Source: Ottowia sp. (GTDB lineage: Bacteria; Pseudomonadota; Gammaproteobacteria; Burkholderiales; Burkholderiaceae_C). From it: 64,000 nucleotides of DNA. The notes under the pieces were generated by a model. That model did no database searches, was not told the origin of the DNA, and was given only the letters and a program-made list of their open reading frames with translations. Both the position numbers and the translations under genes were made by a program. Location of the stretch: positions 248,001 to 312,000 of the forward strand of contig NZ_JADJCO010000005.1 of NCBI RefSeq assembly GCF_016703145.1. Reading direction: 5' to 3'. Below are positions 53,921-63,199 of the stretch, one piece after another; position 1 is the stretch's first letter, and each line of letters begins with the position of its first letter.

Positions 53921-55134
53921 TGCCCGCGCCGTCCACCGCGACCCTGCTGGGCGACGCGCGCAGCGGCAAGCTGGCCGGCAACATCGGCGCCTTCGGCCGC
54001 ACGCTGCGCCGCGCCGGCGTGCCGGTGGATGCCGCGCGCATCGCCCTGGCGCAGCAGGCGGTGCAACTCGTGGGGGTGGAGCGCAAGCTGGACATGGGCG
54101 CCGCCCTGGAGGCCGTGCTGGTCAGCCGCGAGCAGGACCGCGCCGTGTTCCGCGAGCTGTTCGACGCCTTCTTCCGCGATCCCGAGCTGGCCAAGAAGCT
54201 GCTGGCCCAGATGCTGCCCTCGGCTGAAGGCCAGGCCGCGCCGCCGCGCCAGCGTCCGCGCGTGCGCGAGGCGTTGGCGCCCTTCGCCGCGCGCCCGCCC
54301 GGGCAGCCCACGCCACCCGGCAAGGACATCGACTTCGACGCCGCCATGACCGCCAGCGACCTGGCGCGCCTGAAGCACGCCGACTTCAACCAGCTCGGCG
54401 CCAGCGAGTACGCCCTGGTGGAGCGCCTGGTGCGCGAGCTTCGCCTGCCCGTGCCCACCGTGCCCGCGCGCCGCACCCGTGCTGGCGGCCGGGGGGCGCG
54501 CGTGCACTGGGGCCGCACCCTGCGCGATGCGGCGCAAAGCGGCGGCGAGGTGATGGCGCTGCGCCGCCTGCAGCGCCGCCGCCAGCCGCTGCCGCTGTTG
54601 CTGCTGGTGGACGTGTCGGGCTCCATGGAGCGCTACGCGCGCCTGCTGCTGGCCTTCCTGCACGCGGCCACCGCCCGCGTGCGGGGCTTGTCCCTGCGGC
54701 GCGACGTGTTCGCCTTCGGCACACGCCTGACGGACCTGACGCCCGCCTTCCGCCTGGCCGACACCGACGCCATGCTGGTGCAGGCCGGCCGCGCCATCCA
54801 GGACTTCGCCGGCGGCACGCGCCTGGGCGACGCGCTGGCCACGCTGCGCCAGCGGCACGCGCGCCGGCTGGTCGGGCGCCGCACGCTGGTGCTGATCGTC
54901 AGCGACGGGCTGGACACCGGCGAGCCCGACGACCTGGCGCGCGAGCTGGCCTGGCTGGGGCGCCACGCGCGCCGCATCCTGTGGCTCAACCCGCTGCTGC
55001 GCTACGACGGCTACGCGCCCAGCGCGCGCGGCGCGGCGGTGCTGCACCGCGCGGCCGACGGCATGCTGGCGGTGCACAACGTCACGCGCCTGCAGGAGCT
55101 GGCGGGCGCCATCGCCACGCTCATCAAGCCATAG
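53920..55134 (+). CDS. coxE: VWA domain protein (CoxE-like)
   Basis: A 404-residue protein of the CoxE family. A MIDAS metal site is in LLLLVDVSGSMERYARLLLAFLHA (Asp about residue 231), followed by the von Willebrand A fold (TLVLIVSDGLDTGEPDDLARELAWLGRHARRILWLNPL). The N-terminal third (LVSREQDRAVFRELFDAFFRDPEL) is a helical domain. It works with the MoxR ATPase in maturation of the enzyme. Starts in TGATG with the coxD stop. Confidence 0.92.
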
Positions 55135-55153
55135 CAAGACAAGAGGTATCCAC

Positions 55154-55735
55154 ATGGACATGCAAGGCACGCGGCCGCTCACCGTGACGCAGCAACAGGC
55201 CTGGGAGGCGCTCAACGACCCCGAGGTGCTCAAGGCCTGCATCCCCGGCTGCGAGAGCATCGAGGCCACCGGCGAGAACGCCTACGCCCTGGTCAACGCC
55301 ATCAAGGTCGGCCCCGTGGCCGCCCGGTTCAAGGGCAGCATCCAGTTGGCCGACATCCAGGCGCCGAGCAGCTACACGCTCAGCTTCGACGGCAATGGCG
55401 GCGCGGCGGGCTTCGGCAAGGGCACTGCCCGGGTCAACCTCACGCCGCAGGGCAGTGGCTGCGAGCTGGCCTACGCCGTCAACGCCACCGTCGGCGGCAA
55501 GATTGCCCAGGTGGGCCAGCGCCTGATCGACGGCGTGGCCAGGTCCATGGCCGAGAGTTTCTTCAAGCGCTTCGACGAGGAGATGCAGCGCCGCCATCCG
55601 GCCCCGGCCGCCGCCGAGGCGAGCGCGCCCGCTGTGCCCGCGCCCGCATCCGCGGCGGGCGCCGGCCTGCCCGCCTGGGTGTGGGTGGTGGCCGCCGTGA
55701 TCGTGGTGCTGGGGATCGCCTGGGCCCTGCGCTGA
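55154..55735 (+). CDS. coxG: CoxG-like SRPBCC membrane-anchored protein
   Basis: A 193-residue protein. The SRPBCC/CoxG domain (residues 5-145) starts MDMQGTRPLTVTQQQAWEALNDPEVLKACIPGCESI, and a C-terminal proline/alanine linker leads to one transmembrane helix (WVWVVAAVIVVLGIAWAL). CoxG is thought to recruit the enzyme to the membrane. 19 bp after coxE. Confidence 0.92.
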   Translation: MDMQGTRPLTVTQQQAWEALNDPEVLKACIPGCESIEATGENAYALVNAIKVGPVAARFKGSIQLADIQAPSSYTLSFDGNGGAAGFGKGTARVNLTPQGSGCELAYAVNATVGGKIAQVGQRLIDGVARSMAESFFKRFDEEMQRRHPAPAAAEASAPAVPAPASAAGAGLPAWVWVVAAVIVVLGIAWALR

Positions 55736-55766
55736 AATTTGGGGACGATGGGAGCAAGATAGCGCC

Positions 55767-56807
55767 ATGGAAAACCTCGACGTCACGGTGCTGCGCGCGC
55801 TGCGCGACTGGCGCCAGGCCGGCAAGCCGGCCGTGCTGGCCACGGTGGTGCGCACCTGGGGCTCGTCGCCGCGGCCCGTGGGCTCGATCATGGCGCTGTG
55901 CGAGGGCGGTGCGGTGGTGGGTTCGGTCTCCGGCGGCTGCATCGAGGACGACCTGATCGCCCGCTACGCCCAGGGCGCCGGGGCCGACGCGCTGCCGCAC
56001 GCCGGGCCGCCGCGGTTCGCCAAGTACGGCATCACGGCCGACGAGGCGCACCGCTTCGGCCTGCCCTGCGGTGGCACGCTGGAGCTGCTGCTGGAGTTCG
56101 ACCCCGACGCCGCCGTCCTGGCCGAGCTGGTGCGCGCGCTGGACGCCGGCCGCCTGATGCACCGGCGCGTGCGGCTGGCCGACGGGCAGGCGCGGCTGGA
56201 GTCCGCCGACGCGCCCGCCGACCTTGCGTTGAGCGATGCGGAGCTGGTCAACACCTTCGGCCCCGAATACCGCATGCTCATCATCGGCGCCGGGCAGATG
56301 AGCGAATACCTCGCCACCATGGCGCTGTTCTCCGGCTTCGCCGTCACCGTGTGCGACCCGCGCGAGGAATACCGCGGCGCCTGGAGCGTGCCCGGCGCGC
56401 GACTGCTGGCCAGCATGCCCGACGACACCGTGGCCGAGTTACGCCCCGACGCGCGCACCTGCGTCGTCGCCCTCACGCACGATCCCAAGCTGGACGACCT
56501 GGCGCTGCTGCAGGCGCTGGACACGCCGGCTTTCTACATCGGCGCCATCGGCAGCCGCCGCAACAACCAGGCGCGCCATCAACGCATGATCGAGCACCTG
56601 GGCCAGACGCGGGAGAGCCTGGCGCGCCTGCGCGGGCCGATCGGCATCTACATCGGCAGCAAGACCCCGCCCGAGATCGCCGTGAGCATCATGGCCGAGG
56701 TGCTGGCCGTGAAGAACGGCGTGGCGCTGCCGCGCGACGTGGACGTGGCCCACGTGAAGGACCGGCAGGGCGCGGCGCGGAGCGGCGCGGCCTGCTCCAC
56801 CGGATGA
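55767..56807 (+). CDS. XdhC-family maturation factor
   Basis: A 346-residue protein of the XdhC/CoxF type. The XdhC_CoxI domain covers residues about 15-80 (VLATVVRTWGSSPRPVGSIMAL, GSVSGGCIEDDL), and a Rossmann XdhC_C domain follows from about 170 (LIIGAGQMSEYLATMALFSGFAVTVCDPREEY). It inserts sulfurated molybdenum cofactor into the large subunit. It overlaps the next start by ATGA. Confidence 0.92.
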   Translation: MENLDVTVLRALRDWRQAGKPAVLATVVRTWGSSPRPVGSIMALCEGGAVVGSVSGGCIEDDLIARYAQGAGADALPHAGPPRFAKYGITADEAHRFGLPCGGTLELLLEFDPDAAVLAELVRALDAGRLMHRRVRLADGQARLESADAPADLALSDAELVNTFGPEYRMLIIGAGQMSEYLATMALFSGFAVTVCDPREEYRGAWSVPGARLLASMPDDTVAELRPDARTCVVALTHDPKLDDLALLQALDTPAFYIGAIGSRRNNQARHQRMIEHLGQTRESLARLRGPIGIYIGSKTPPEIAVSIMAEVLAVKNGVALPRDVDVAHVKDRQGAARSGAACSTG

Positions 56808-57478
56808 CCGCCGCCGTCGGCGCCGTGCTGATGGCCGCCGGTGCTGGCAGCCGCATCGGACACCGTCCCAAGTGCCTGCTGACGCTCGACGGCGCGCCGC
56901 TGGTGGAGCGCCACCTGCGGGCGCTGGCCGAGGCGGGCGTGGCGCCCGTGGCGGTGGCGCTGGGCCACCATGCCGACCGCATCGAGCCGGTGCTGGCGGC
57001 GCTGGAGCCCGCGCTGGCGCCCGCCGTCGACCTGCGCTGGGCCCGCAACCCCGATCCCGACGCCGGCCCCGGCGGTTCGCTGCGCTGCGCGCTGGCGCTG
57101 CTGCCCGCCGGGCTGGATGCCGTGCTGGTGGCCCTGGCCGATCAGCCCCTGGTGGGCGCGGCCGAGCTGCGCTGGGCGCTGGACGCCTGGCGCGGGCGCG
57201 CGCCAGGCATCGCGCTGATCCAGCCCCGCTTCGAGGGGCAACTGGGCCACCCGCTGGTCTTCGACGCCGCCGTGCGGCAGGCCGTCATGCAGGCGCCCGC
57301 GCACACCGGCCTGCGCGAATGGCGGCGCCAGCACGCCGATCAGGTGGCGCTGCTGCCCGTGGCCAGCGAGCGCCACACGCTCGACATCGACACCGAGGCC
57401 GATCGCCTGGCGCTGGCGCGCACCCACCGCGTGCGGCTGGAGTGGCCGCCTGGGCTGGAACAAGGTGATTTTCAATGA
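56804..57478 (+). CDS. MocA-like molybdenum cofactor cytidylyltransferase
   Basis: A 224-residue nucleotidyltransferase. The nucleotide loop is VLMAAGAGSRIGHRPKCLL (residues about 8-26) and ADQPLVGAAELRWALDAW, GHPLVFDAAVRQAV, DIDTEADRLAL match the MobA/MocA type. It would add CMP to molybdopterin, as needed for this enzyme. The stop is in a dispersed repeat and the last four residues (GDFQ) come from it. Confidence 0.88.
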   Translation: MTAAVGAVLMAAGAGSRIGHRPKCLLTLDGAPLVERHLRALAEAGVAPVAVALGHHADRIEPVLAALEPALAPAVDLRWARNPDPDAGPGGSLRCALALLPAGLDAVLVALADQPLVGAAELRWALDAWRGRAPGIALIQPRFEGQLGHPLVFDAAVRQAVMQAPAHTGLREWRRQHADQVALLPVASERHTLDIDTEADRLALARTHRVRLEWPPGLEQGDFQ

Positions 57479-57530
57479 AAAGCGACTTTAGCCAGCGCCA
57501 GTATTGAGCTAAAAGCTATCAAAATTGAAG
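57466..57530 (+). repeat. Dispersed repeat, copy 15
   Basis: GATTTTCAATGAAAAGCGAC, TTTAGCCAGCG, AGTATTGAGC, AAAGCTATCAAAATTGAAGC. It overlaps the end of the mocA-like gene. Confidence 0.75.
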
Positions 57531-57859
57531 CTGCAGCGGGTTCAGGCCACCTGGTCCCCGCCGCGCAGGCTGCGCTGCAGCGCCATGCGGTCGGCGCGCC
57601 GCTGGCCCCCGCCGCGCGCCGGTGCGCACCGGCCGCGCCCGACGCGGCGCGCACGGCCAGGGCCCGCGCCACGGGGTTGCGCGGCGCGGGAGGCAGGGCG
57701 GGGCCCGCCTGGCGGCGGCCGAGGGGCGTCTTGGCGTTCATGGGAGATGACTGACCACCGCCGGCGCCGGGAGTTCCGCGCGGGGACAGTCGCGGCGCCC
57801 GAAGTTCCCCACCGTTCAATCAGTACACTGAGCCACGCCCCCTCATCCAGAAGACCCGC
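57479..57859. other. Intergenic stretch with a degraded small gene
   Basis: 381 bp holding the end of a repeat, then a minus-strand remnant (57542-57741, listed separately), then a promoter-like region with two T/A-rich patches before the DUF1254 gene. No other gene is seen. Confidence 0.6.
57542..57741 (-). pseudogene. Frameshifted small basic protein
   Basis: The minus strand starts MNAKTPLGRRQAGPALPPAPRNPVARALAVRAASG. After a GC-rich run the expected end ADRMALQRSLRGGDQVA is in another frame. The two pieces together make about 65 residues, rich in Arg, Ala and Pro. I know similar small Arg-rich proteins from this group of bacteria, but not their function. It may be a true remnant or a misread run of GC-rich sequence. 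Confidence 0.3.
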
Positions 57860-58909
57860 ATGCAGAAGCCATCCTCCCATCTCGCCGCCGCAACGGCTAT
57901 GGGCGACTCGACTGCCGCGCCCCCCGCCCAGGCGCAAACGGCTGCGCCGCCCCCAGCCCCTGTCGGCGTCGACAATTTCGTGCGCGCGGAAACCGACACC
58001 TACCTGGCCGGGCTGGCCCAGCTCGCGGGGGTGGGCCAGCTGCGCAACGCACGCGATCTGGCATCCATCGACCACCAGCGGGTGATCCGGACCAACCGGG
58101 ACACGCTGTATTGCAGCGCCGTGCTCGACCTGGATGCCGGGCCAGTGACCATCACCCTGCCCGATGCCGGCAAGCGCTACCTCTCGCTGCACGTCATCAA
58201 CCAGGACCACTACACGACGCACATCATCCACGGCGCTGGCCCGCACACGCTGGCCAAGGAGGGCGTCGGCACGCGCTACGCCTACGTGATCATCCGCATC
58301 TTCGTCGACCCCGGGAGCGCGGACGACCTCCAGCAGGCCCACGCGCTGCAGGACGCGATCCGGGTCAGCCAGAAAGACCCCGGCACGCTGGAGCTGCCGT
58401 CATGGGATGCGGCCGGCCTCAAGAAGGTGCGCGAAACCCTGCTCGAGCTCGCGTCCACCGTGCCGGATGCCCGCGGGATGTTCGGCTCCAGAGCCGAGGT
58501 GGACCCGGTCAGGCATCTCATCGGAGCGGCCTTCGGCTGGGGAGGATTGCCGGACAAGGAGGCCATCTACCTCAACGTCTACCCCGGGAAGGCCGATGGC
58601 AAGACGATCCATCGGCTGACCGTCAAGGACGTGCCCGTGGACGCCTTCTGGTCGATCAGCCTCTACAACGCCGCGGGCTATTTCGAGAAGAACGCCGCAG
58701 GCGCCTACACGGTCAACAACGTGACGGCCCAGCGCGGCAGCGACGGCGCGATCACCGTCCAGTTCGGCGGCTGCGACGGCGGCAAGACGCCCAACTGCCT
58801 GCCGATCATGCCGGGCTGGAACTACATCGTGCGCCTGTACCAGCCGCGCGCGGAAGTCGCCAGCGGGGCCTGGACGTTTCCCGAGGCGCAGCCCGTGAGC
58901 GGCGCCTGA
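57860..58909 (+). CDS. DUF1254/DUF1214 domain protein (second copy)
   Basis: A 349-residue relative of the protein at 5441. NRDTLYCSAVLDLDAGPVTITLPDAGKRYLSLHVINQDHYTTH (DUF1254) and DAFWSISLYNAAGYFEKN, GWNYIVRLYQPRAEVASGAWTFP (DUF1214) are visible. The N-terminus MQKPSSHLAAATAMGDSTAAPPAQAQTA ends like a signal cleavage site (AQAQ) but lacks the hydrophobic core, so the signal seems damaged or the start is misread. Function unknown. Confidence 0.85.
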   Translation: MQKPSSHLAAATAMGDSTAAPPAQAQTAAPPPAPVGVDNFVRAETDTYLAGLAQLAGVGQLRNARDLASIDHQRVIRTNRDTLYCSAVLDLDAGPVTITLPDAGKRYLSLHVINQDHYTTHIIHGAGPHTLAKEGVGTRYAYVIIRIFVDPGSADDLQQAHALQDAIRVSQKDPGTLELPSWDAAGLKKVRETLLELASTVPDARGMFGSRAEVDPVRHLIGAAFGWGGLPDKEAIYLNVYPGKADGKTIHRLTVKDVPVDAFWSISLYNAAGYFEKNAAGAYTVNNVTAQRGSDGAITVQFGGCDGGKTPNCLPIMPGWNYIVRLYQPRAEVASGAWTFPEAQPVSGA

Positions 58910-58944
58910 CCTGTCCGTGCGGCGGCTCGGCCGGGCACGGCTGG

Positions 58945-58950
58945 GATAAT
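58945..58950 (+). promoter_or_regulatory. Probable -10 box for hrpA
   Basis: GATAAT in the context GGGATAATCCCG, ten bases before the hrpA ATG. The same context stands before dedA. Transcription would start within a few bases of the ATG. Confidence 0.45.
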
Positions 58951-58960
58951 CCCGCACCCC

Positions 58961-61900
58961 ATGAATGAACCCCGCCCGCCGCTGAAGATCGAGTTTCCCG
59001 ACAGCCTGCCCGTCTCCGCCCGCCGCGCCGAGATCGAGGCGGCGGTGGGCGCGCACCAGGTCGTCATCGTCTGCGGCGAGACGGGCTCGGGCAAGACCAC
59101 GCAACTGCCCAAGATCGCGCTGGCCATGGGCCGGGGCCGCCTCAACGCCAGGCCCGGCGAGCGCGGGCGCCTGATCGGCCACACGCAGCCGCGCCGCATC
59201 GCCGCCACCAGCGTGGCCAAGCGCATCGCCGACGAGCTGCACACGCCGCTGGGCGAGGTAGTGGGCTACAAGGTGCGCTTCAACGACCGGCTCACGCCCG
59301 GCGCCAGCGTCAAGCTGATGACCGACGGCATCCTGCTGGCCGAGACGCAGACCGACCCGCTGCTGAACGCCTACGACACGCTCATCATCGACGAGGCGCA
59401 CGAGCGCAGCCTGAACATCGACTTCCTGCTGGGCTACCTCAAGCAGATCCTGCCCCGGCGGCCCGACCTGAAGGTGATCGTCACCTCGGCCACCATCGAC
59501 GCGGACCGCTTCGCCAAGCATTTCGAGGGCAGGACCGGTCCGGCGCCGGTGCTGATGGTGTCCGGCCGCACCTACCCGGTGGCGCAGCGCTGGCGCCCGT
59601 TCGAGGAAAGCCGCGACCGCGACCTGAACAGCGCCATCGCCGACGGCGTGGACGAGCTGTGGGCCGGCCGGCCGGGCGGGGACATCCTGGTCTTTTTGCC
59701 GGGCGAGCGCGAGATCCGCGAGGCCGCCGACCACCTGCGCAAGCACCTGGCGCACGGCGCGCTGACGCGCGGCGTCGAGGTGCTGCCGCTGTTCGCGCGC
59801 CTGTCGCAGGCCGAGCAGGACCGCGTGTTCGATCCGCACGGCGCGCCGCGCATCGTGCTGGCCACCAACGTGGCCGAGACCTCGCTCACGGTGCCCGGCA
59901 TCAAGTACGTCATCGACGCAGGCACGGCGCGCGTCAAGCGCTACAGTTATCGCAGCAAGGTGGAGCAGTTGCTGGTCGAGCCCGTGAGCCAGGCCGCCGC
60001 CAACCAGCGCGCCGGGCGCTGCGGGCGCGTGTCCGACGGCATCTGCATCCGCCTGTACGACGAGAAGGACTTCGCCGGCCGCCCGCGCTTCACCGACCCG
60101 GAAATCCTGCGCTCCTCGCTGGCCGCCGTCATCCTGCGCATGAAGAGCCTGCACCTGGAAGGCGACAGCGGCCGGGTGGAGGACTTTCCCTTCCTCGACA
60201 GCCCTTCGGGCCGCGCCATCGCCGATGGCTACCAGCTGCTGAACGAGCTGGGCGCTGTCGACGACGCGCTGCAGCTCACCGGGCTGGGCCGCGAGCTGGC
60301 GCGCCTGCCGCTGGACCCGCGCGTGGGCCGCATGATCCTGGCCGCGCGCGAACGCGGCGCGCTGCGCGAGGTGCTGGTCATCGCCGCCGCCCTGAGCGTG
60401 CAGGACGTGCGCGACCGCCCGATGGAAGCGCAGGCCCAGGCCGACCAGGCGCACGCCAAGTTCGACGACGAGAAGAGCGAGTTCAGCGGCTACCTGCGCC
60501 TGTGGAAGTGGCTGCACGACGCGCGCGGTGGCCAGGCCGTGGCCACCACGCGGCGCGGCATGGCGGCGCAGGAGGGGCAGGGCGCCCGGCCCAGCGCCGC
60601 CCGGCTGGCCGCGCTGCCCCCCGCGCAGCGCGCCGCCCTGGCCCTGCAGGCCGCCCGCGCGGCGCTGGGCGAAGGCGTGGCACTCTCCGGCGAGGCGCCT
60701 GCGCACAAGCTCAGCAACCGCCAGTGGGAAAGCCTGCTGCGCCAGAACTACATCAACATCCGCCGCGTGCGCGAATGGCGCGACATCCACACGCAACTGC
60801 ACACCGTGGTGGCCGAGCACAAATGGGTCGAGAACACCCAGCCCGCCGGCTACGACGCCGTGCACAAGTCGTTGCTGACGGGCCTGCTGGGCAATATCGG
60901 CTGCAAGCTGGAGGGCGATGACGCCCCCAGTGGCGAGTACCTGGGCGCGCGCGGCATCAAGTTCCACCGCCATCCGGGCGCGCACCTGCGCAAGAAGCCG
61001 GGGCGCTGGATCGTCTGCGCCGAGCTGGTGGAAACCACGCGCCTGTTCGGCCGCGGCATCGCCGCCATCGACCCGGCGTGGCTGGAGGAGGTGGGCGGCC
61101 ATCTGCTGAAGAAGCAACTGCTGGAGCCGCACTGGGAGAAGAAGGCCCAGGACGTGATCGCCTTCGAGCGCGCCACGCTGTACGGCCTGCCCGTCTACAC
61201 CGGCCGGCGCAAGAGCTTCGGGCTGGTGGACCCGCACGCCGCGCGCGAGATCTTCATCCGCGAGGCCCTGGCCGGCGGCGAGTGGCCCGAGGACTGGGCG
61301 CGCCGCCTGCCCTTCCTGGCCGCCAACCAGAAGGCCATCGCCAAGGTCGAGGAGCTGGAGCACAAGAGCCGCCGCCAGGACGTGCTGGTGGACGACGAGC
61401 TGATCTACGCCTTCTACGACCAGCAGGTGCCCCAGGGCATCAGCAATGGCCGCGACTTCGAGCGCTGGTGGCGCGAGGCCAGCCGCGCCCAGCCCGAGTT
61501 GCTGCGCCTGACCCGCGAGGCGCTGATGCGCCACGAGGCGGCGGGTATCACCACCAGCGCCTTCCCCAAGGTCGTGCGCCTGGGGGGCGTGGACTGCGCC
61601 GCCAGCTACCTGCACGAACCCGGCGACCCCCGCGACGGCCTGACGGTGGCCGTGCCGCTGTTCGTGCTCAACCAGGTGAGCGAGGCGCGCGCCGAATGGC
61701 TGGTGCCCGGCATGCTGAAGGACAAGATCCAGGCCCTGCTGAAAAGCCTGCCGCAAAAGCCGCGCAGCCGCTTCGTGCCCCTGCCGGACAGCGCCGCGCG
61801 GCTGGCCGACCTGCTGGGCATGCCCGACGTCTTTGGCGCCGGCAGCCTGACCGACGCGCTGCTGAAGCGGGTGCGCGAGGCCACCAGCCTCGATGTCAAG

Positions 61901-63022
61901 CGCACCGACTTCAAGCTGGACATGGTGCCCGCGCACCTGTTCATGAACTTTCGCGTCGTCGACGAGCACGGCCGCCAGCGCGGCCAGGGCCGCAACCTGG
62001 GCGCGCTGAAGGCCGAGCTGGGCGGCGAGGCGCGCGGCGCCTTCCAGGCGCTGGCGGCGCTGAAGCCGGCGCCGCCGCCGGCGTCCGCGGTCGATTCTGA
62101 AGAAAAAATGCCTCAAGCCGGCGTGGATACTGAGCCTAAAGCTATAAAAAAAGAAGCAAACCATGCGCTGGCCGACGATGCCCGCCACACCGCCTGGACC
62201 TTCGGCGAACTGCCCGAGCTGCTGGAAGTCCGCCGCAAGGGGCAGGTGCTGATCGGCTTTCCGGCCCTCATCGACGCCGGCGACGCGGTCACCATCGAAG
62301 TCTTCGACGAGCCCGAGGTGGCCAGCGCCCGCCACCGCGCCGGCCTGCGCCGCCTGTTCGCGCTGCAGGTGAAGGACGCGCTGAAGTACCTGGAGAAGAA
62401 CATCCCCGACCTGCAGAAGATGGCCGTCGCCTTCATGCCGCTGGGGACCGCCGAGGAACTGCGCCAGCAGATCATCGACGTGGCGCTGGAGCGCGCCTTC
62501 CTCATCGACCCGCTGCCCACCGGCGAGGCCAGCTTCAACCGCCGGGTGGAGGCGGGCCGCGCGCGCCTGACCCTGATCGCCGGCGAAGTCGCCCGGCTGG
62601 CCGGCGCCGTCCTGGCCGAGTACGCCGTGGCCGCGCGCAAGATCAAGGACACCAAGGGCGCGCCCGATGCCACCCGGGACGCCGCCGAGCAGTTGCAGCG
62701 CCTGATGCCCAGGCGCTTCCTGGCCGCCACGCCCTGGCCCGCGCTGCAGCACTTTCCGCGCTACCTCAAGGCCATCACCCTGCGCCTGGACAAGCTGCGC
62801 GCCGATCCCGCCCGCGACACCCAGCGCATGGCCGAGGCGCGCGCGCAGGACCAGCGCTTCTGGCGCCTGGTCGCCGAGCGCAAGGGCGTGCAGGACGCCC
62901 GCCTGCAGGAGCTGCGTTGGCTGCTGGAGGAACTGCGCGTGAGCCTGTTCGCGCAGGAGCTGCGCACGCCGCAGCCGGTGAGCGTCAAGCGGCTGGAGAA
63001 GGTGTGGGGGCAGGTGGGATAG
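58961..63022 (+). CDS. hrpA: ATP-dependent RNA helicase HrpA
   Basis: A 1353-residue DEAH-box helicase. Walker A GETGSGKTTQ (residues 39-48), DEAH (about 144), SAT (about 171-174), and QRAGRCGRV (motif VI, about 349) are all present, followed by the HA2 and OB-fold parts and the long C-terminal DUF3418 domain found only in HrpA. It acts on ribosomes or mRNA and is implicated in rescue of stalled ribosomes. About 25 residues in the C-terminal third (near 1044-1068) are encoded by a dispersed repeat in frame. Confidence 0.95.
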   Translation: MNEPRPPLKIEFPDSLPVSARRAEIEAAVGAHQVVIVCGETGSGKTTQLPKIALAMGRGRLNARPGERGRLIGHTQPRRIAATSVAKRIADELHTPLGEVVGYKVRFNDRLTPGASVKLMTDGILLAETQTDPLLNAYDTLIIDEAHERSLNIDFLLGYLKQILPRRPDLKVIVTSATIDADRFAKHFEGRTGPAPVLMVSGRTYPVAQRWRPFEESRDRDLNSAIADGVDELWAGRPGGDILVFLPGEREIREAADHLRKHLAHGALTRGVEVLPLFARLSQAEQDRVFDPHGAPRIVLATNVAETSLTVPGIKYVIDAGTARVKRYSYRSKVEQLLVEPVSQAAANQRAGRCGRVSDGICIRLYDEKDFAGRPRFTDPEILRSSLAAVILRMKSLHLEGDSGRVEDFPFLDSPSGRAIADGYQLLNELGAVDDALQLTGLGRELARLPLDPRVGRMILAARERGALREVLVIAAALSVQDVRDRPMEAQAQADQAHAKFDDEKSEFSGYLRLWKWLHDARGGQAVATTRRGMAAQEGQGARPSAARLAALPPAQRAALALQAARAALGEGVALSGEAPAHKLSNRQWESLLRQNYINIRRVREWRDIHTQLHTVVAEHKWVENTQPAGYDAVHKSLLTGLLGNIGCKLEGDDAPSGEYLGARGIKFHRHPGAHLRKKPGRWIVCAELVETTRLFGRGIAAIDPAWLEEVGGHLLKKQLLEPHWEKKAQDVIAFERATLYGLPVYTGRRKSFGLVDPHAAREIFIREALAGGEWPEDWARRLPFLAANQKAIAKVEELEHKSRRQDVLVDDELIYAFYDQQVPQGISNGRDFERWWREASRAQPELLRLTREALMRHEAAGITTSAFPKVVRLGGVDCAASYLHEPGDPRDGLTVAVPLFVLNQVSEARAEWLVPGMLKDKIQALLKSLPQKPRSRFVPLPDSAARLADLLGMPDVFGAGSLTDALLKRVREATSLDVKRTDFKLDMVPAHLFMNFRVVDEHGRQRGQGRNLGALKAELGGEARGAFQALAALKPAPPPASAVDSEEKMPQAGVDTEPKAIKKEANHALADDARHTAWTFGELPELLEVRRKGQVLIGFPALIDAGDAVTIEVFDEPEVASARHRAGLRRLFALQVKDALKYLEKNIPDLQKMAVAFMPLGTAEELRQQIIDVALERAFLIDPLPTGEASFNRRVEAGRARLTLIAGEVARLAGAVLAEYAVAARKIKDTKGAPDATRDAAEQLQRLMPRRFLAATPWPALQHFPRYLKAITLRLDKLRADPARDTQRMAEARAQDQRFWRLVAERKGVQDARLQELRWLLEELRVSLFAQELRTPQPVSVKRLEKVWGQVG
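62090..62160 (+). repeat. Dispersed repeat, copy 16, inside hrpA
   Basis: GATTCTGAAGAAAAAATGCC, TCAAGCCGGCG, GGATACTGAGC, AAAGCTATAAAAAAAGAAGC. It is translated in frame (SEEKMPQAGVDTEPKAIKKE), a stretch poor in Arg and Ala unlike its flanks. Confidence 0.8.
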
Positions 63023-63199
63023 GATGAACCAGAGTTCAATTCAAGATTTGAATCCGACCCAATTTCACCCCCATGCGGGATCGGGAATCGTCAACGAGGG
63101 CAACGGAAGCTTCTGCGAAAGCGTGCCGGGCCAAAGCTGGAGCGCCGGGCGGCGGGCGAGCCTGGGTTTTTGAGTTTTCTTGGACAATGAGGAAGAAGC
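63023..63199. other. Intergenic region between hrpA and the glucose dehydrogenase gene
   Basis: 177 bp, less GC-rich than its flanks. It holds an inverted TTCAA/TTGAA pair (near 63037-63054) and no gene I recognise. Confidence 0.5.

Noticed and set aside
58400..62752. Open frame of 1450 codons on the minus strand, opposite hrpA
   Set aside because: A shadow of GC-rich codon use in hrpA. It is rich in His, Gln, Ala and Arg, with no recognisable domain, and its opposite strand has complete helicase motifs.
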